From MPNP01 sp965116235 (GTDB lineage Bacteria; Pseudomonadota; Alphaproteobacteria; Rhodobacterales; Rhodobacteraceae), in contig OZ220496.1 in NCBI GenBank assembly GCA_965116235.1, forward strand, positions 2,232,001 through 2,296,000: 64,000 nt of DNA. Reading direction: 5' to 3'. Below, piece by piece: positions 27,115 to 36,619 of the stretch (position 1 is its first letter; each line of letters opens with the position of its first letter). Below the pieces are notes generated by a model. It was not told the DNA's origin. It did no database searches and worked only from the letters and a program-made list of their open reading frames with translations. The position numbers and the translations under genes were made by a program.

Positions 27115-29058
27115 TTACTCGACTCGATTTTGGATCAAATCATCGACAACCGCAGGATCGGCAAGAGTGGAAGTATCGCCGAGGTTTTCGAAATCATTCT
27201 CGGCAATCTTGCGCAGAATACGGCGCATGATCTTTCCCGAACGGGTCTTGGGTAACCCGGGTGCCCACTGAATTCTGTCCGGCTTGGCAATGGGACCGAT
27301 CTCCTTGCGAACCCAAAGTTCAAGTTCCTTTTTGAGAGCATCGGTATAATCGTGGCCGGCGATCAAGGTGACATAGGCATAGATGCCTTGACCTTTCAGG
27401 TCATGGGGGAAGCCAACGACAGCGGCTTCGGCGACTGTCGTGTGTGCGACCAGAGCACTCTCAATTTCGGCAGTGCCCATGCGATGTCCGGAAACGTTCA
27501 GAACGTCGTCGACACGGCCCGTGATCCAGTAGTCACCGTCTTCGTCCCGGCGGCATCCATCGCCGGTAAAATAGTATCCTGGATAGGCCTGAAAGTATGT
27601 CTCCATGAAGCGCTGGTGATCGCCGAAGACAGTTCGCATTTGACCCGGCCAGCTGTCGGCCATGCACAGAACGCCTTCGGCAACGGTATCCTTGATTACC
27701 TTTCCTGATTCAGGTTCCAGAACGACCGGCTTGATTCCAAAGAATGGTTTTGTAGCCGACCCCGGCTTGGCCGGCATGGCGCCGGGGATTGATGTCAGGA
27801 GATGACCGCCGGTTTCTGTTTGCCACCATGTGTCAACGATGGGGCATAGCCGTCTTCCGACCTTTTCATTATACCAATTCCAGGCCTCGGGATTGATCGG
27901 CTCGCCAACAGTGCCGAGAACTTTCAACGAGGAAAGGTCACAATGTTCGACCCATTGGTCACCCCGCGCCATCAGGGCTCGAATTGCCGTGGGAGCGGTA
28001 TAGAATTGATTGACCCTGAACTTGTCGCATACTTGCCAGAATCGATCCGGCTCCGGATATGTCGGAACACCTTCGAACATCAGAGTTTTTGCGCCATTGG
28101 CCAAGGGGCCGTAGACAATGTAGGTGTGCCCGGTGACCCATCCCACATCAGCCGTGCACCAATAGACATCGCCGTCTTGATAGTCGAAGACATATTTGTG
28201 AGTCATTGCCGCATAAACCAGATATCCGCCGGAAGTGTGCACTACGCCTTTGGGCGTTCCAGTGGAACCTGATGTGTACAGGATAAAGAGCGGATCCTCG
28301 GCTCCCATGATCTCGGGAGAGCACTCATTCGATACCTCTTGAGATAGTTTTGAATAATCAAGATCACGGTTCTCATCCCAGGCAACGTCGCCATTGGTTC
28401 TCCTGACAACGAGCAGCTTCACTGTATCTGAACAAGATTCCAAGGCTTCATCAGCGTTGGACTTCAAGGGTGTCACTCGTCCTCCTCTCGGGGCTTCATC
28501 GGCCGTAATCACCACCTCGGCGTGGCAGTCATTAATGCGGCTGGCCAGAGCATCTGAACTGAACCCGGCAAAGACGATCGAATGAATTGCTCCTATGCGG
28601 GCGCAAGCCAGCATGGCATACGCGGCTTCCGGTATCATTGGCAAGTAGATGACAACTCGGTCCCCTTTGCCGACGCCCAAAGAATTCAGCACGTTGGCCA
28701 TCCGACAGGTCTGATCATGAAGTTCCTGATAGGTGATGAACTTGGTTTCATCTTCGGGGTTATCCGGTTCCCAGATCAGGGCAGTTTGATTACCTCTGTC
28801 GGCCAGATGGCGGTCAATGCAGTTCGCGGAAACATTGAGCTGGCCATCCTCAAACCACTTGATCGACACGTCCGGGTAATGATAATTGACATTTTTGACC
28901 ACAGTAAAGGGAGTAATCCAGTCAATTTGCTTGGCCTGTTCAGCCCAAAATCCTTCGGGGTCCGAGATGGATTTTTCCTGCATCAGAGCGTGAGACTTGG
29001 CGTCAATCAGCGCTTTGGCAACGAACTCTCGTGATGGATGAACGACTTTCTGATTCAT
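27115..29058 (-). CDS. acs: Acetyl-CoA synthetase
   Basis: AMP-forming acetate:CoA ligase, 647 residues. The P-loop-like phosphate motif is LFILYTSGSTGTPKGVVHT. Also visible are WWQTETGGHLLTSIPGA (A5), the YFTGDGCRRDEDGDYWITGRVDDVLNVSGHR hinge region and the acetylation-site motif PKTRSGKIMRRILRKIA near the C-terminus. ATG 29058 is set by the strong GGAGGTAAGGA ribosome site, and an in-frame GTG/ATG region up to 29130 is rejected. The reversible lysine in SGKIMRR suggests control by Pat/CobB-type acetylation, as known for the family. No actP is adjacent. Confidence 0.96.
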   Translation of the reverse strand: MNQKVVHPSREFVAKALIDAKSHALMQEKSISDPEGFWAEQAKQIDWITPFTVVKNVNYHYPDVSIKWFEDGQLNVSANCIDRHLADRGNQTALIWEPDNPEDETKFITYQELHDQTCRMANVLNSLGVGKGDRVVIYLPMIPEAAYAMLACARIGAIHSIVFAGFSSDALASRINDCHAEVVITADEAPRGGRVTPLKSNADEALESCSDTVKLLVVRRTNGDVAWDENRDLDYSKLSQEVSNECSPEIMGAEDPLFILYTSGSTGTPKGVVHTSGGYLVYAAMTHKYVFDYQDGDVYWCTADVGWVTGHTYIVYGPLANGAKTLMFEGVPTYPEPDRFWQVCDKFRVNQFYTAPTAIRALMARGDQWVEHCDLSSLKVLGTVGEPINPEAWNWYNEKVGRRLCPIVDTWWQTETGGHLLTSIPGAMPAKPGSATKPFFGIKPVVLEPESGKVIKDTVAEGVLCMADSWPGQMRTVFGDHQRFMETYFQAYPGYYFTGDGCRRDEDGDYWITGRVDDVLNVSGHRMGTAEIESALVAHTTVAEAAVVGFPHDLKGQGIYAYVTLIAGHDYTDALKKELELWVRKEIGPIAKPDRIQWAPGLPKTRSGKIMRRILRKIAENDFENLGDTSTLADPAVVDDLIQNRVE

Positions 29059-29389
29059 GCTTTCCTTACCTCCATTTTCCCTTGCTCTGAGGCGTGTTCC
29101 CTCAGCCATTTGTTGCCCGCGCATAGACACTATGGCGGATGCAGTTTAGCAAAAATTTCATTTGATGACGTTTTTTGGGAATTATATCAATCGGTACCAT
29201 TTTCCTGTTAAAATCTGAGATCCAGTGATTATCTGATAGTGTCGTAGATGACAATAAATAACTGGAATTGAAAACGGAATTTCTTGGACTGGGGTATAGA
29301 CGTTTCGTCCAGCCGGGGCCGTGCTGGTGTTGTTGTGAAGACATCAACGCGGCTGACCAAAAGGACGGAATGCCACGAACATCATACAG
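29059..29389. other. 331-base gap upstream of acs
   Basis: AT-rich stretch with no supported gene. It must contain the acs promoter on the minus strand. Beyond about 29300 the sequence merges into the P63C remnant on the plus strand. Confidence 0.4.
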
Positions 29390-29692
29390 GTTTTCGAGCG
29401 GTTTCCCTATCAGGCGGACTGCATCGTGCGCTTGGAAAAGCGTACGCCGCATCACCACCATTGCTATGAGTACAAGACGAGCTTCGGCGTGACGGTCGGG
29501 ACCGTCTTCCACCACACGCACCATCAATAGTTGGCGGGCGAGATAGGCCATCCGAAGCTCCGGAAACACCTAATCGGCGTCATAGCCATCATACGTGCCG
29601 CCTTGAACTGGGACGGCTTTCGCCGTGCTCTTGCCCGAGCCTACCCGAAGCGGTTCGAGGATCGCTCACCCGTACTCGGAGACAACGGATGA
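29390..29692 (+). pseudogene. P63C-domain protein remnant
   Basis: The frame ending at TGA 29690-29692 encodes FHHTHHQ, then TAG at 29528-29530, then GEIGHPKLRKHLIGVI and NWDGFRRALARAYPK. This matches my memory of the C-terminal P63C domain (RKHHQ, then GHP-L-HL--V--LM and NW--F---L-RA-PK). No start or N-terminal half is visible, so the gene is truncated and carries a stop. P63C proteins are linked to phages and mobile defence loci, and their role is unknown. The remnant's TGA overlaps the next gene's ATG (ATGA at 29689-29692), suggesting an ancestral coupled pair. Confidence 0.45.
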
Positions 29693-30138
29693 ACGCCATG
29701 ATGCTGTACGAGGATAACGTTATAGAGGCTGTGGTGGGCCATCTTAAGCAACGCGGATGGTGCATCATAAGCACAGCCAGCGCTCGCACCAAACAGCGCG
29801 GTCACGACATTCTGGCGGCGAAGGACGGGGCAACTCTCGTTGTTGAGGCCAAAGGTGCCACGTCAAGCGATCCTAAGAGTGCCAGACGCGGTCAAGAATT
29901 CGACATGGGGCAGAAGCGCAGTCATGTCTCCAGAGCACTCTACACGGTGGTTTCCATTGTCAGTACCGATAGGCATCAAGCGGCACTTGCGGTACCCTCA
30001 GACGCTGGCCACCGCGAGTTGATAGACGACATCGCACCCGCCCTCGCTACACTCAACGTGACGGTGTTTCTCGTCAACAAAGATCTAACCGTTGAGACTC
30101 GCCGGCCTGTCGCGGGCAGGCTACCGAATGTCGGCTGA
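29689..30138 (+). CDS. PD-(D/E)XK nuclease-like protein
   Basis: A 149-residue protein. After an N-terminal helix (EDNVIEAVVGHLKQRGW) comes RGHDILAAKDGATLVVEAKG, a D...ExK pattern with 15 residues between D and E, typical of the restriction-endonuclease-like fold. A later Q/K helix (QEFDMGQKRSHVSRAL) fits a fourth motif. Such small proteins occur as Mrr-like or VRR-like nucleases, Holliday junction resolvase-like proteins, or as inactive relatives. The gene is coupled to the P63C remnant and precedes the methyltransferase island by 575 bases. Function is inferred from fold only. Confidence 0.6.
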   Translation: MNAMMLYEDNVIEAVVGHLKQRGWCIISTASARTKQRGHDILAAKDGATLVVEAKGATSSDPKSARRGQEFDMGQKRSHVSRALYTVVSIVSTDRHQAALAVPSDAGHRELIDDIAPALATLNVTVFLVNKDLTVETRRPVAGRLPNVG

Positions 30139-30714
30139 AATACAATAGGGCTTACATCGTTAACTTGAAATCAAGGGTGCCAGGCCGATACGCTGGACTG
30201 TGAGGGGATTGCGTCCGATACTTCTCGTTACGACCGCAAACCACGCGGGACTGTTCGTGCGTGTCGTGGCGAAAGCGAGCTTTTGCCGTTTGCCGGTATA
30301 TCTCGTATCTCAAGGGCTTAGCCCGCATGAAGTTGTACCACAACATCACGGTAAATTTGTTCACATAAAGCTTCGGAACCACTCAGAATCTGACTATCGA
30401 GTTAGATATATAAGTTCCTTTTAATTTATGAGTTCATTGCCTAGACATATTACAGACCATGATTGAAGTGTAGTGTTTCATGATAAAAGGGTATTACTTT
30501 TTGCATTGTATTTCCAGCAGTTATGATGAAGATCTAAGAGTATTGGGAGAAGGTGTTCCTATTCAGGTGAAGATGGCCCAGAGTACTCGACTTACCATCA
30601 AGGTTTGAGCAACGTCCGGTTGAAATGCAATGTTATCTTGAGGGTTAGGGCCTTGTTGCGTACATTACCAAGGTTAAAGATACGATCTAATTGATCGACG
30701 AGGGCATTCAGATA
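30139..30714. other. 576-base AT-rich gap before the methyltransferase operon
   Basis: Only short frames occur and none shows a recognisable domain. The second half (about 30420-30700) is AT-rich and likely holds the promoter of the dcm-GHKL operon. I looked for a controller-protein gene of the type seen in restriction systems and did not find one. Confidence 0.4.
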
Positions 30715-31797
30715 ATGGGTGATAGAACCGCCGTGTGTTACATGAAAGTCAAGCATCAACCAGCAGCTGGGGTAATAGATTTGTTTTGTGGGGCGGGTGC
30801 TTTATCGCATGGTTTTTTTCTGGAAGGTTTTTCTGTTGCCTGCGGTTACGATATCGACGAAAGTTGCCGATATCCCTTTGAGACAAACAACGATGCACCG
30901 TTTATAAGGGCTGATATTGCAGCAATTGAAGCCACAGAATTGAACGCAGAATTTCCCAAATCATTACCACGGGTTCTTGTTGGGTGTGCACCGTGCCAAC
31001 CATTTTCACTTTATTCGCGGGGTCGCGAGGATTCTAACTGGAAGCTGCTGGAAGATTTTGGCCGATTGGCAGTCTCTGTCGGACCAGACGTTATTTCAAT
31101 GGAAAACGTTCCACAGGTATTGCAATTCAAGAGCGGTGCTATCTTTGACCGATTCATTAACACTTTGAATCATAGTGGCTATACTGTGCGTTGGATGGTT
31201 GCAAAGTGTCCACAATTTGGTGTGCCCCAAGCGCGGGCCCGTCTTGTGCTTATTGCTTCCAGGCATGGTAAGCCAGAGTTGCCGGAGCCGACTTATTCAT
31301 CGGATGAATATTTGACTGTTAAAGACGTCATTAGCGATATGCCTCAACTTGAGGCTGGGGGTGTGGACGATGATGACCCTCTGCACCGAGCCAGCCGGAT
31401 GTCCCAGTTAAACCTGCAGCGTATTAGGTCATCGACCCCCGGTGGCACTTGGAGAGATTGGGACAAGAAATTGATTGCAGTATGCCATCGACAGAATACT
31501 GGAAAGAGCTATGGTGCTGTTTACGGCCGTATGCGTTGGGACCGCCCAGCACCAACACTCACAACACAGTTCTATGGATTTGGAAACGGTCGCTTTGGGC
31601 ACCCTGATCAAGATCGTGCACTCTCTTTGCGCGAGGGCGCAATACTGCAAACCTTCCCACGTAATTATACTTTTGTACCTAAAGGCGATTCTCCGACATT
31701 CAAGCAACTTGGTCGCATGATCGGTAATGCTGTGCCTGTTAACCTCGCTCGTGCAATAGCAAAAGCCATCGTACGCCACTTGGAGGCCGTCAAATGA
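30715..31797 (+). CDS. Cytosine-C5 DNA methyltransferase (first of two)
   Basis: About 360 residues with the m5C methyltransferase order: VIDLFCGAGALSHGF (motif I), CGYDIDES (II), the catalytic Cys in GCAPCQPFSLYSRG (IV), ISMENVPQVL (VI), QARARLVLIASR (VIII), a target-recognition region of about 100 residues, and MIGNAVPVNLARAIA (X). It methylates cytosine with AdoMet. ATG 30715 is chosen over TTG 30691 because GAGGG lies ten bases upstream; either is possible. Its stop TGA overlaps the start of the GHKL ATPase (ATGA at 31794-31797), so the pair is translationally coupled. It probably protects host DNA against the linked nucleases. Confidence 0.9.
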   Translation: MGDRTAVCYMKVKHQPAAGVIDLFCGAGALSHGFFLEGFSVACGYDIDESCRYPFETNNDAPFIRADIAAIEATELNAEFPKSLPRVLVGCAPCQPFSLYSRGREDSNWKLLEDFGRLAVSVGPDVISMENVPQVLQFKSGAIFDRFINTLNHSGYTVRWMVAKCPQFGVPQARARLVLIASRHGKPELPEPTYSSDEYLTVKDVISDMPQLEAGGVDDDDPLHRASRMSQLNLQRIRSSTPGGTWRDWDKKLIAVCHRQNTGKSYGAVYGRMRWDRPAPTLTTQFYGFGNGRFGHPDQDRALSLREGAILQTFPRNYTFVPKGDSPTFKQLGRMIGNAVPVNLARAIAKAIVRHLEAVK

Positions 31798-33770
31798 AGC
31801 GACCACTTGAAATGAAGATCAGTCTAAATGTTTTGGAGCATTTGGGAATGAATCTTTACAGTACGACCCCGGCAGTTTTATCGGAGATCGTGGCAAATTC
31901 TTGGGATGCTGATGCCACCGAAGTTTCTGTCTGCTTGGACCAGAAGAATAACACCATTTCAATTCAGGATAATGGCATCGGGATGACTCGAGATGAAGTT
32001 GTGAATCAATTTCTAGAGATCGGATATCGTAGGCGCATTAAACTCGGCGCCAGAACGCCGCTTCGGAAGCGTGATCCGATGGGACGCAAGGGAATTGGTA
32101 AATTGTCTTCATTCTCTATTGCCCGAGTAGTTTCCGTCTACACGATTAAAGATGGCGAGAAAACTGCGTTCGCGATGGACGCGAAGAAAATCAAGAAATG
32201 CATTGAAGTAAATGACGGCGTTGGCTATGAGCCGGACGAGCTAGATGATTGGCCTAAACAGTTTCTCAAGGGGACTTTAATAAAGCTTACCGATCTACAA
32301 CGACGCACAAGTCAACTTACCCAAAAAGGCCTCCGCCAACGATTGGCGCGTCGTTTCTCAGTTATAGGGCCAAAGCATGACTTTAAGGTGGTAGTTGACG
32401 GTACACAGGTTCAACCAAGTGATAGGGGGTATTACGAGCGTATTGAATATCTTTGGACATATGGTGATCAGTCAGAATTAATGCCGTTCTTTAAGAATCT
32501 ATCTCAAGAAAGAGAATCCGTCGACCGAACCCAAGCCATCAATACCGGCGATATAGAAATTACTGGATGGATTGGCACGGTCAAGCGACCGGAATTTCTG
32601 AAGGACGACGAGAACGAGAACCTCAACCGAATCGCCGTCTTCATGCGTGGCAAGCAAGCACACGAAGACATATTGGATGGATTCGGTGAGAAGGAAATAT
32701 ACGCTGACTATGTTGTAGGTGAGTTGCACTGCAATGATCTTGACCGAGACAATGATGAGGACATTGCTACTAGTAGCCGACAAGCCTTAAAGGCTGATGA
32801 TCCGCGTTTTCAAGCCTTACTCAAAATTATCCATCAAGAGCTTCGAAACGTTGCAGGTTGCTGGAGTGACTGGCGCCGCAGGGACGGTGCCCGAGTACTG
32901 ACACGGGATATACCCGAGGTTTCGGATTGGCTGGAGGAACTGACCGGAGACACCAAGAAAAAAGCTGAGCGATGGATAGGACGGTTGAACACCATGCGCA
33001 CCGGGAAACAAACCGAAAAACGCGAGTTGCTGAAGGCATCCATACTCGCTTTCGAGAGCTACCGGCGCAAGGAACAGTTGGATTACCTAGACCAACTTAC
33101 CAACGAAGATATCAAGCCGATTCTTTCTGTCTTTAATGATATTGACGATTTGCAGTTGAGCTATTATGGGCAGATCGTAAAGCTCAGACTTGGAGTAATA
33201 ACTGCTCTAGAGACAAAATTGAACGCAGACAAAAAGGAAACCGTCATTCGCGACCACATCTTTGATCACCTGTGGCTGTTGGATGCTGGATGGGAAAGAG
33301 TTAAGGGATCAGAGGGAGCAGAGAAGAGTATCGCCAAATTTCTCCAATCCAACAGCGACGAACTAACACCCGACGAAAAAAAGGGAAGGATTGACATCGG
33401 TTATCGAACAGTGTCAGGTCGACATGTCATAATCGAGTTGAAACGCGGCTCAGTCTCAACATCCGTAGACGAACTCACAAGGCAAATACGCAAGTATCGC
33501 TCAGGTGCCATTAAGTTAATCAGGAAGACGGACTACTCTGACTGGCCTCTTGATATAATATGCCTCGTAGGAACTCCACCTCCAGAATGGCATGATGACC
33601 CAAAAAGTGTTAGTAAACAGCTAGCCGCGTTGGATGCTCGATTACTGTTTTATAACCAACTTTTAGGTAGTTCGCAGCAGGCCTATGCTGATTATCTTGA
33701 AGAGCACAAAAAAATTGATCGCCTCTGGAAGGTGTTCCAAGGTATTGACGATTTCGTAGCTGCTGATTAG
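31794..33770 (+). CDS. GHKL (MutL/MORC-like) ATPase fused to a PD-(D/E)XK-like domain
   Basis: 658 residues. The N-terminus is a GHKL/HATPase domain: N-box LSEIVANSWDADA (residues 29-41), G1 box QDNGIGM (58-64) and G2 box MGRKGIGKLSS (96-106). A central coiled or helical region (about 250-500, rich in Lys/Glu) leads to a C-terminal segment with RIDIGY (D534) and HVIIELKRG (E548, K550), a D...ExK pattern of the restriction-nuclease fold. GHKL ATPases next to DNA methyltransferases are known from restriction-modification loci (Iyer, Abhiman and Aravind, on MutL homologues and MORC origins). The inferred role is an ATP-dependent restriction or effector subunit working with the coupled cytosine methyltransferase. 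Confidence 0.75.
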   Translation: MKRPLEMKISLNVLEHLGMNLYSTTPAVLSEIVANSWDADATEVSVCLDQKNNTISIQDNGIGMTRDEVVNQFLEIGYRRRIKLGARTPLRKRDPMGRKGIGKLSSFSIARVVSVYTIKDGEKTAFAMDAKKIKKCIEVNDGVGYEPDELDDWPKQFLKGTLIKLTDLQRRTSQLTQKGLRQRLARRFSVIGPKHDFKVVVDGTQVQPSDRGYYERIEYLWTYGDQSELMPFFKNLSQERESVDRTQAINTGDIEITGWIGTVKRPEFLKDDENENLNRIAVFMRGKQAHEDILDGFGEKEIYADYVVGELHCNDLDRDNDEDIATSSRQALKADDPRFQALLKIIHQELRNVAGCWSDWRRRDGARVLTRDIPEVSDWLEELTGDTKKKAERWIGRLNTMRTGKQTEKRELLKASILAFESYRRKEQLDYLDQLTNEDIKPILSVFNDIDDLQLSYYGQIVKLRLGVITALETKLNADKKETVIRDHIFDHLWLLDAGWERVKGSEGAEKSIAKFLQSNSDELTPDEKKGRIDIGYRTVSGRHVIIELKRGSVSTSVDELTRQIRKYRSGAIKLIRKTDYSDWPLDIICLVGTPPPEWHDDPKSVSKQLAALDARLLFYNQLLGSSQQAYADYLEEHKKIDRLWKVFQGIDDFVAAD

Positions 33771-33911
33771 CCAAACTTACGAGGGATATCGGCTCTACAT
33801 CGGCCGGATCAATGAATCACACCGTTTCACTCTTAAACTTATTGCGCGGCCGATATTCTGACATGGTCAAATAGCAGTCCAGAATTAAACAAACAAAAAC
33901 GACCCTGAGGT

Positions 33912-35138
33912 CTAGAAATCCGAATTAATACCAAAAACAGACTGTGCAAGCGATAGTCCGAGTTGTGCTGCAAGTACAGGAGGAACCGCGTTACCAACTT
34001 GGGTGAACTGCCGAGCTGTTGAGCCAACGAAAGTATAATTATCCGGGAAAGTTTGCAGTCGTGCACACTCTCTGACGCTTAGCGTTCTTGGTATTTCAGG
34101 ATGCAAATGCGAACGGCCTCCACCATTTGTTCCACCTGCTATCACCGTCTTTGATGGTCGGCAGGGAGATAATCTATCTACTCGTCCGAGCCAGTCGCGT
34201 TGGCCATAATCTAGAAGCGTATATCTCATGACGGAGTTTAGCTTGTGAGACCGTGTTTCAGTGTTTGGGGCTTTTCCTTGCTTCTGATGGAGCACAGAGC
34301 CCGCACCATACTTTATTTCTTCTGGGGTTGGAAAAATCACCGTCCTTCTGGTCCGTGTTCCAACCACAAATAGGCGGTTTCGGAATTGGGGAACGCTATA
34401 GTTAGCCGCATTGAGGACAGTAGGCGATTGAACCTCATACCCTAATTCCTCTAAGTCTCTGATCACCTCAGAAAGTTGTTTTCCCCCGTCTAGATCGCGT
34501 AATCCTGGAACATTCTCTATCAGAAAACATGCAGGTCGGAAGTGCTTGATGATAGACACATAGTCGAAGAGCAGATTGCCGTTCTTCTCATTGCTAAAAC
34601 CAACGCGCTTGAAATTGGATTCTACCTTAGAGAACCTCTGGTTGGCTGCAATGGAGAAGGGTTGGCAGGGTGGACCACCCGCGAAAATACCTTCAAAATT
34701 TACTGTGATAATTGATTCTAGTGCAGCAATTACCTCCGAGACTCTTGATATGTCACCAGAATCAGTTGGAGGTCCAAAAACCCTCCATTCGGGTCGGTTT
34801 TTACGAAGCGTTTTACAGAACAGCTCATTGAATTCGAAAGCAGCCAAGTGTTTGAAACCGGCTGTTTCAAAACCAAGATCAATACCACCACAACCGGTAA
34901 AAAAACTGACTATTGGTATTTTGTGCTCGAATCCTCTAAAATCATTTAGAGTTCGTGGCATACTACCAGTCCAGACCTCTTCATGAGAGCGTTGGTATGT
35001 CAAATCATCAATGGTGTTTCCAAAGTAAGAAAGGGCTTCAGAAAGTTCTATTCTTTCTCGCTCTGCAAATGCAAAAATTTCATTTTGCTTTTGAGAAGAT
35101 ACGGGCGTCACTGCTTGGTTTGCGGTACCATCAAGCAT
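33912..35138 (-). CDS. Cytosine-C5 DNA methyltransferase (second of two)
   Basis: 408 residues. An N-terminal extension of about 73 residues precedes motif I (PIVSFFTGCGGIDLGFETAG). Then come the catalytic Cys in FAGGPPCQPFSIAA (Cys158), CFLIENVPGL (VI), QFRNRLFVVGTR (VIII), a target-recognition region and TQVGNAVPPVLAAQLG (X). It is clearly a different enzyme from the upstream methyltransferase, so two sequences, or two strands of one asymmetric site, may be modified. The ATG at 35138 overlaps the end of the HNH gene by eight bases, showing co-expression with that nuclease. It converges with the GHKL gene over a 141-base gap. Confidence 0.92.
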   Translation of the reverse strand: MLDGTANQAVTPVSSQKQNEIFAFAERERIELSEALSYFGNTIDDLTYQRSHEEVWTGSMPRTLNDFRGFEHKIPIVSFFTGCGGIDLGFETAGFKHLAAFEFNELFCKTLRKNRPEWRVFGPPTDSGDISRVSEVIAALESIITVNFEGIFAGGPPCQPFSIAANQRFSKVESNFKRVGFSNEKNGNLLFDYVSIIKHFRPACFLIENVPGLRDLDGGKQLSEVIRDLEELGYEVQSPTVLNAANYSVPQFRNRLFVVGTRTRRTVIFPTPEEIKYGAGSVLHQKQGKAPNTETRSHKLNSVMRYTLLDYGQRDWLGRVDRLSPCRPSKTVIAGGTNGGGRSHLHPEIPRTLSVRECARLQTFPDNYTFVGSTARQFTQVGNAVPPVLAAQLGLSLAQSVFGINSDF

Positions 35139-36375
35139 TGGAGTATCCCTTGATTATCTCTCCTTTCGCTCTGGTATAGACATCGTGAGCTTCCTTTTCG
35201 TTAAGAAAGTCTTGCCTTTTTACAGCTTTGAGGTGGCAATCGTAGAAACGATGTATTGCCCTGTGGCAAGTCGGACAAACAGGAGTTAAATCCTCCAGTT
35301 TTGTACCCGTCTTGGAATCCACTCGTGTCCCTGAAGAAAGTGGCAGGATATGGTGAAGGTCAAGAATGCGATCTGTCCAAGGGTACTTTTTCTTTGTGTC
35401 TATGTGGCAAGCGTCACAGACGGTTGTTGACATACGGTCGAAGAAAAAAGCTCGCAGTTTTGAGTTGCGTTCAATGACTATATGCATCTTTTTAGCCTTA
35501 CTGCCTTCAGAGAAACCGTCATAAAGTTCGTCTGAACCGCTTGGTGTTTTGTAGTTGAAGAGATTACGCTCGCCGCCATCGAACAAGGCCGCAAGCCGTT
35601 GAATTTCTAAACCGCCATCGGCCTCATGAGGACCAGATATAGGACGAATACCTTGAAACATATTCAACGCGTCTTTTTGGCTCAGAGACGTGATGATGTT
35701 GCCCCCATCACTGTGAAGATATGAAATCTGGGAAATAAACTTAATGCTTTCACGTGCCTGCCGTGGGTTTGCACTCCTTCCGATAGGCACATAAGCGCTA
35801 CAATTGTGCATTAGGTCTAGAAATGCAGTGACGTTTTCTGTGCCTACAAATTCACTATGTATGTAGGCACCGATCACCTCGTGGATTGATGTGATCGGCT
35901 CGTTTAGGTCAATAACCTTCGCCATAAGATATTTGAGCGAAAAACAAAGGGGGTATCGAACTGTCTTGCAGGCGGAAATGATGTCCCAGCCTTTAAGGGC
36001 TGGTGATGGATCTGTTGTAGCTTCAACTAGAAAATGCAGATACTCGTCGCACGTGACTGCACCTGCTTGCGAAAGAAGCTGTGCAACAGGCGTAGGAATA
36101 ACCCTACCATCATTCTCACTGATTAACAGACATAGTTTGAAAATGCGGGAGTAATTTCGCCATGGCGAGTGCGTCGATGGCGCTGCAAATGACAATCCTG
36201 TCTCATCGCGAATGCGATTAGGATCGCTTCGTGTCCACGTATGTTTCGCGACAAAGCAAGCTATCTTCCTCAAGGCATCATACTGGAAGTATGACATTCG
36301 TCCTTGATCCCAATGCCACATTAAACTTTTGTCCTCCTGTTCACGACTCCACCTTCGATTCGGGGCTATTTTCAT
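35131..36375 (-). CDS. HNH endonuclease of a restriction-modification system
   Basis: About 414 residues. The C-terminus is a zinc-bound HNH domain: STTVCDACH (C about 321 and 324), ILDLHHILPLSSGTR with the catalytic His pair, LEDLTPVCPTCHRAIH (C368, C371). The N-terminal 300 residues have no domain I can name; a winged-helix character around residues 90-130 is possible. The start ATG 36375 has AGGA ten bases upstream. The gene overlaps the downstream cytosine methyltransferase by eight bases, which is the classic nuclease-methyltransferase arrangement. It likely cuts DNA lacking the methylation installed by its partner. Confidence 0.8.
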   Translation of the reverse strand: MKIAPNRRWSREQEDKSLMWHWDQGRMSYFQYDALRKIACFVAKHTWTRSDPNRIRDETGLSFAAPSTHSPWRNYSRIFKLCLLISENDGRVIPTPVAQLLSQAGAVTCDEYLHFLVEATTDPSPALKGWDIISACKTVRYPLCFSLKYLMAKVIDLNEPITSIHEVIGAYIHSEFVGTENVTAFLDLMHNCSAYVPIGRSANPRQARESIKFISQISYLHSDGGNIITSLSQKDALNMFQGIRPISGPHEADGGLEIQRLAALFDGGERNLFNYKTPSGSDELYDGFSEGSKAKKMHIVIERNSKLRAFFFDRMSTTVCDACHIDTKKKYPWTDRILDLHHILPLSSGTRVDSKTGTKLEDLTPVCPTCHRAIHRFYDCHLKAVKRQDFLNEKEAHDVYTRAKGEIIKGYSNA

Positions 36376-36619
36376 CAATAATATCCTATGGATTTAGGAA
36401 ATCACAGAATTAACGAACAGGCATGAAGGGGTCAAGAAACTTGACCTAATGGGGTTTGTTTTTTTGATACTTCCTTGAGATTCAGCAATCAGATGCCGAT
36501 ATGACGTCGGACTATTTTCATCGGTCATGATGGGGCTTCGTGCAGTCTCTGCTCGTTCAGCCTGCTCAAACCATGTATGATATGCAAGCGTCTGGACGCC
36601 GTGGATCCGTGGTGGGTCA

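Noticed and set aside
30200..30424. Candidate controller protein gene before the methyltransferase
   Set aside because: 74-codon frame without HTH pattern or ribosome site.
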